Source of the DNA: Lentisphaeria bacterium UBA1732
Lineage (GTDB): Bacteria > Verrucomicrobiota > Lentisphaeria > Victivallales > UBA1829
DNA: 18,247 nucleotides
Direction: 5' to 3'
Assembly (NCBI GenBank): GCA_002315855.1
Contig: DCIG01000023.1
Coordinates: 33,901-52,147, forward strand
In this document: piece after piece, positions 15,227 to 18,247 of the stretch
Position numbering within the stretch: position 1 is the stretch's first letter
How the letters are laid out: each line of letters opens with the position of its first letter
Notes under the pieces: generated by a model
The model's input: the letters and a program-made list of their open reading frames with translations, nothing else
Database searches by the model: none
What the model was told of the DNA's origin: nothing
Made by a program: the position numbers and the translations under genes

Positions 15227-17263
15227 TTATTGTTCCGACGAATTTGACAGACTGCCCGTCAGTTCGTTCCAGAGTTCGACTGCATGATCGGGGGCATGAC
15301 CGCTTTCCATCAAAGGACGAAGTATCCGGATCGCCCGATCCGTTTTCCCGCCAAAGTAACAGGCGGCAGCCAAATTGACGATGCGATTGGGATTTGACGA
15401 ATCCATCGTCAATGCTTTTTCAAACAAGATCTGTGCATCGGAGAAGCGGTTCTGCATCATGGCGATGACGCCCTGATTGGAGATTGCCGGTACCATTGAC
15501 GGTTTCATTTTTAAGGCGTTTCGATACATTTCAAGGGCTTCCTCATAGCGTTCCTGGCTTTCAAGAAGCACTCCATAATTATAGGATGTTGTGGCGGCCA
15601 ATGTGCCTGATGCTTTTTCAAGAACGGCCTTGTATGATGCTTCCGCACGTGCAGAATCACCTGTTTTTTCATAGATTCTTCCTAAAGAGGAAAGAATCAT
15701 TACAGGAATCTTAACTTTTTTATCTTCATGATGTTCAGAACTGAGTAAAATGTCTTTTGCCTTTTCGTATTCATGAATTTCAATGAGAATGGATGCTGTT
15801 ACGCATTTCAAGCGTTCTGAAATCAAAGGATTATCAAGATTGCATCCTGAAATGATTTTCCAAGCCCCGTCTGAATCGCCTGCTTCCAGTGAAGATTCTG
15901 CAAGACAGCTTGCGGCAAAGTCATGAATGGTTCTGTTCTGATTATCATTCAATACGGGGATTGCGCCAAGACAGACCAATACAGCCGACACCGACAAGCA
16001 AAGCAGTGTTTTCCGGACTTGATATTTTTTCAGTGTACAAAAAAAGAAAGCTGAGAAAATAAAAGCGGCGGGCATCATGGGAATGCGATAACGTCCGGAC
16101 GAAACAAGCAATGTCTGTGCAATCCAAAATCCGAAAAACAGGATGAGAAAGGGCTTCATCGTATGGCGGAAGTCATTCTGTTTCCAGTTAAGGAAAATGG
16201 AGGCAATTGCGGGAATCATGACAATCCAGGCGAAACTCCAAAGATAACGATGAATCACTGTCAGACCAAGAGGAGACAAGTCAGACCAAGTCGTAAGCTC
16301 TATTGCAGAAACAGGATAGCATAATTTCAGAAGAATGGGAAGAAATGACTGGATTGAGCCGTTCAGGATGGAGTCTTTCCAGCTTTGAAGCGTTGCGGCA
16401 TAGCCGTTTACCGGCATATCATGCAGTTCTTCCCACAACGGGCCGGGCGGAACGGAACAGATTCCGGGAATGACTTTTCCGCCGACATGATTTCCCAGCC
16501 AGAAATTGAAATCTCCGCCTTCCTGAACGGGAATGAAGCAACCTGAGGAAATGCTTTTCGGAATAACAAATGACAATACAATGATAGACGCAGTAAATCC
16601 AAATAAAAGAAATTGTTTATATTGATTGATGAAGCTCTTGTTTTCGTTCGATTCCTTTTGTAAAACAAGTGAAATTCCAAGAATGAATCCGAAAAAAAGA
16701 CACATCGGATGTGTCAAAACAGCAAGTCCGCAGCACATTCCTGCAAGACATGCAAACAGAAGAGGACGCTTATCCATCGTGTCATAACAGAAGAGCGCGG
16801 CAGGAATCAGAATCAGACAAAGATTTTCTGCAAAAAACTCGGTCTGCATTGCCGTAAAAGACGGGAAGAGTGCATACAGGATAATAAAAAAATGCGGAAT
16901 ATACTGCTGATTGCCTGATTCCCGCGGGAAACGCCTTTTCAGCATATCCCATAACAATATTCCGGCAAAAAGTGTCAGAGAGGCTTGAATCAACCGGACT
17001 GCAAAAACGGAATAATTTGTCAGTTTGATTAAAAACGAGAGGAAATAAACATAAAGCGGAGCATGGATGACGGAGACCGTTTGGCCGCCTGATGCCAGAG
17101 AAAGAGCATCTTCCCAATATTCGGAAATATCAGGTCCTATGATGTGGTAAAATGCAGGAAGTTTACTGTATTGAATGAGATGAAAGAGACGAAAAAGTAT
17201 TCCGGCAGCCAATACTGCAATTAAAAAGGCGTATTCGGGGAATAATTTTTTTTTCTGATTCAT
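15227..17263 (-). CDS. GT-C (PMT/ArnT-like) membrane glycosyltransferase with C-terminal TPR domain
   Basis: 678 residues from ATG 17263, which overlaps the PP2C stop as ATGA; an in-frame ATG at 17278 would add five residues. The first span (about 11-29) is followed by the acidic motif IIGPDISEYW (D45), the expected GT-C catalytic position, and by SVIHAPLYVYFLSF (64-77). Further spans continue to about residue 440, including SGRYRIPMMPAAFIFSAF, typical of these proteins. The last ~230 residues are soluble TPRs; clear units are LGRIYEKTGDSARAEASYKA, YGVLLESQERYEEALEMYRN and QGVIAMMQNRFSDAQILFEK. Similar membrane-TPR proteins are frequent in PVC bacteria. An A9 run in codons 3-5 (N-Q-K-K-K) could cause slippage near the start. 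The 5' half of the gene is very AT-rich. It is convergent with the tandem GT-C gene and translationally coupled to PP2C. The acceptor is unknown; protein, polysaccharide or lipid are all possible. Confidence 0.78.
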   Translation of the reverse strand: MNQKKKLFPEYAFLIAVLAAGILFRLFHLIQYSKLPAFYHIIGPDISEYWEDALSLASGGQTVSVIHAPLYVYFLSFLIKLTNYSVFAVRLIQASLTLFAGILLWDMLKRRFPRESGNQQYIPHFFIILYALFPSFTAMQTEFFAENLCLILIPAALFCYDTMDKRPLLFACLAGMCCGLAVLTHPMCLFFGFILGISLVLQKESNENKSFINQYKQFLLFGFTASIIVLSFVIPKSISSGCFIPVQEGGDFNFWLGNHVGGKVIPGICSVPPGPLWEELHDMPVNGYAATLQSWKDSILNGSIQSFLPILLKLCYPVSAIELTTWSDLSPLGLTVIHRYLWSFAWIVMIPAIASIFLNWKQNDFRHTMKPFLILFFGFWIAQTLLVSSGRYRIPMMPAAFIFSAFFFCTLKKYQVRKTLLCLSVSAVLVCLGAIPVLNDNQNRTIHDFAASCLAESSLEAGDSDGAWKIISGCNLDNPLISERLKCVTASILIEIHEYEKAKDILLSSEHHEDKKVKIPVMILSSLGRIYEKTGDSARAEASYKAVLEKASGTLAATTSYNYGVLLESQERYEEALEMYRNALKMKPSMVPAISNQGVIAMMQNRFSDAQILFEKALTMDSSNPNRIVNLAAACYFGGKTDRAIRILRPLMESGHAPDHAVELWNELTGSLSNSSEQ

Positions 17264-18075
17264 TGCTGATAATAGCATAAAACGGTTACATTATCTTTGC
17301 CGCCGCCGCGCAAAGCCCCGCTGATCAGAGTGCGTATGACGGATTTTGCATCGGGGGAGTTTTCCACAACCTGCAAAATTTCCTTGTCCCGCAAATGTCC
17401 GGTCAGTCCATCCGAGCAAATAATAAAGCGGTCGCCGTTTTTGCGGTCTTCGATTCGGACATCCGGATAAAGCTCCTCCTGAACGCCGATGGATTTGTAA
17501 ATGACATGAGATACCGGGGATTCTTCCGCTTCTTCGGGAGTCATTTTCCCCTCGTTGATAAATTTCTGCACCAGCGAATGATCTTCCGTGAGCTGTTCAA
17601 TCTGTCCGTCGCGAATGCGGTATACGCGGCTGTCTCCGGCGTTTGCAATCACCACATAATTCGGGACGAGAGCAATGGCGGCGACCGTTGTTCCCATGGG
17701 GGCGGTCAGATTTTCCTGTTCCACATTGGTGTTATAGAGTTTTTTGTTGATTTCATTCAAAATGGAAATCATGAAACGCCCCGTCCAATCCGCGGAGGGA
17801 GTTTTGTCCTGTGTCAGTTTCCGCCAATGGGAAATCACCGACTGTGCGGTAAAACGGCTGGCGATTTCTCCGCCGGCGTTGCCGCCGATTCCGTCCGCGA
17901 CCAAAAGGAGCGCGGTGCGGTGTTTGTGGTTGACGCAGTATGCATAGCTGTCTTCATTGTTTTCGCGCACAAGTCCGACATGAGAGTCTGCGGCGACATT
18001 GAATGACGACGCCGGAAAAAGATCAATGATCTGTGTTCTTCCGACGGCAGCATTTTCAGCGTTTTGTTGTTCCAT
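17260..18075 (-). CDS. PP2C-family serine/threonine protein phosphatase (PrpC/Stp-like)
   Basis: 271 residues; AGGA lies about 5 nt before the ATG. The metal-dependent PP2C motifs are all present: SHVGLVRENNEDS (31-43, with E41-D42), ADGIGGNAGGEIAS (60-73, with D61-G62), MGTTVAA (127-133), ANAGDSRVYRI (144-154, with D148), TEDHSLVQ (163-170), FIICSDGLTGHL (217-228, with D222) and GGGKDNVTV (257-265, with D261-N262). This is the short soluble bacterial type that reverses Hanks-type kinase phosphorylation in the cytoplasm. No kinase gene is inside the window; one may lie beyond the right edge. Its stop codon overlaps the ATG of the GT-C/TPR gene (ATGA), so the two proteins are likely made together. 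The first ~25 residues are a non-conserved extension. Confidence 0.95.
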   Translation of the reverse strand: MEQQNAENAAVGRTQIIDLFPASSFNVAADSHVGLVRENNEDSYAYCVNHKHRTALLLVADGIGGNAGGEIASRFTAQSVISHWRKLTQDKTPSADWTGRFMISILNEINKKLYNTNVEQENLTAPMGTTVAAIALVPNYVVIANAGDSRVYRIRDGQIEQLTEDHSLVQKFINEGKMTPEEAEESPVSHVIYKSIGVQEELYPDVRIEDRKNGDRFIICSDGLTGHLRDKEILQVVENSPDAKSVIRTLISGALRGGGKDNVTVLCYYQQ

Positions 18076-18147
18076 AATCGTCCTGAATTATTGAATTTTG
18101 AGCAGAAGCATCAATTCCGTTAGGTGTTCAGACACATCAAACATTTC

Positions 18148-18210
18148 GATCTGCTTCTCCTGGCTTTCGCATGTCCTAACAAATAACATACCGCTATCTG
18201 CATCTTTTTT
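18148..18210 (-). promoter_or_regulatory. Leader and candidate promoter of the PP2C operon
   Basis: On the minus strand TTGAAA is followed after 17 nt by TATGTT (about 18213-18185), a fair sigma70-like pair. The leader would be about 100 nt. It contains an outer inverted repeat, GTTAGG (18119-18124) with CCTAAC (18175-18180), and an inner one, AGAAGCA (18104-18110) with TGCTTCT (18152-18158). Together they could fold the 5' leader. No coding sequence is visible between 18076 and the right edge. Confidence 0.35.
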
Positions 18211-18247
18211 CAAGTAAAAAGGGGGTGAATTGTAAAGGAAAACGCAC

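Noticed and set aside
1..18247. Search for tRNA, rRNA, CRISPR arrays, insertion sequences and transposases
   Set aside because: No clover-leaf candidates, regularly spaced repeats, transposase motifs or flanking terminal repeats were seen by eye; all gaps between genes are under 180 nt.

Overview
The window looks like a chromosomal segment of a Gram-negative-type bacterium. It carries a TolA/TonB-like protein, FtsQ, Sec signal peptides and periplasmic domains. Gene families suggest the PVC group (Lentisphaerota/Verrucomicrobiota-like): a BNR_4 propeller protein, a YdjY-domain protein, a PlsY-GpsA fusion, and a membrane glycosyltransferase with C-terminal TPRs. This assignment is inferred from family content only. 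No mobile element, CRISPR array, rRNA or tRNA was recognised.

Layout. 1-0.4 kb: 3' end of a TolA/TonB-like gene (+) with a good terminator, facing the terminator of an orphan ftsQ (-). 1.56-4.56 kb, all on minus: a DUF2062 membrane protein behind a near-consensus promoter, then cysK, then a secreted BNR_4 beta-propeller protein with a GTG start 36 nt after cysK. 4.69-10.05 kb: a tight three-gene minus-strand operon, transcribed in the order plsY-gpsA fusion, YdjY-domain exported protein, and a large exported AlgX/AlgJ-like protein whose catalytic positions look degenerate. Divergent from it at 10.16 kb is an M24 (Xaa-Pro aminopeptidase-like) gene on plus.

11.4-17.3 kb is a glycosyltransferase locus. 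A cytosolic DPM1-like GT2 is followed after 20 nt by a 1002-residue membrane protein that appears to be two GT-C modules in one chain. Convergent with it is a third GT-C protein carrying C-terminal TPRs. That gene overlaps by ATGA with an upstream PP2C phosphatase gene (- strand, to 18.08 kb). A plausible reading is that GT2 charges a polyprenyl phosphate with a sugar, and the GT-C proteins transfer it on the periplasmic side; acceptor and sugar are unknown. The second half of the tandem GT-C gene and the neighbouring GT-C/TPR gene lie in a markedly AT-rich stretch (25-33% GC in sampled 60-base lines, against about 60% in flanking genes).

The points most worth a second look are the PlsY-GpsA fusion and its unusual operon partners, the tandem GT-C protein, the AT-rich block, and the translational coupling of PP2C with a glycosyltransferase.
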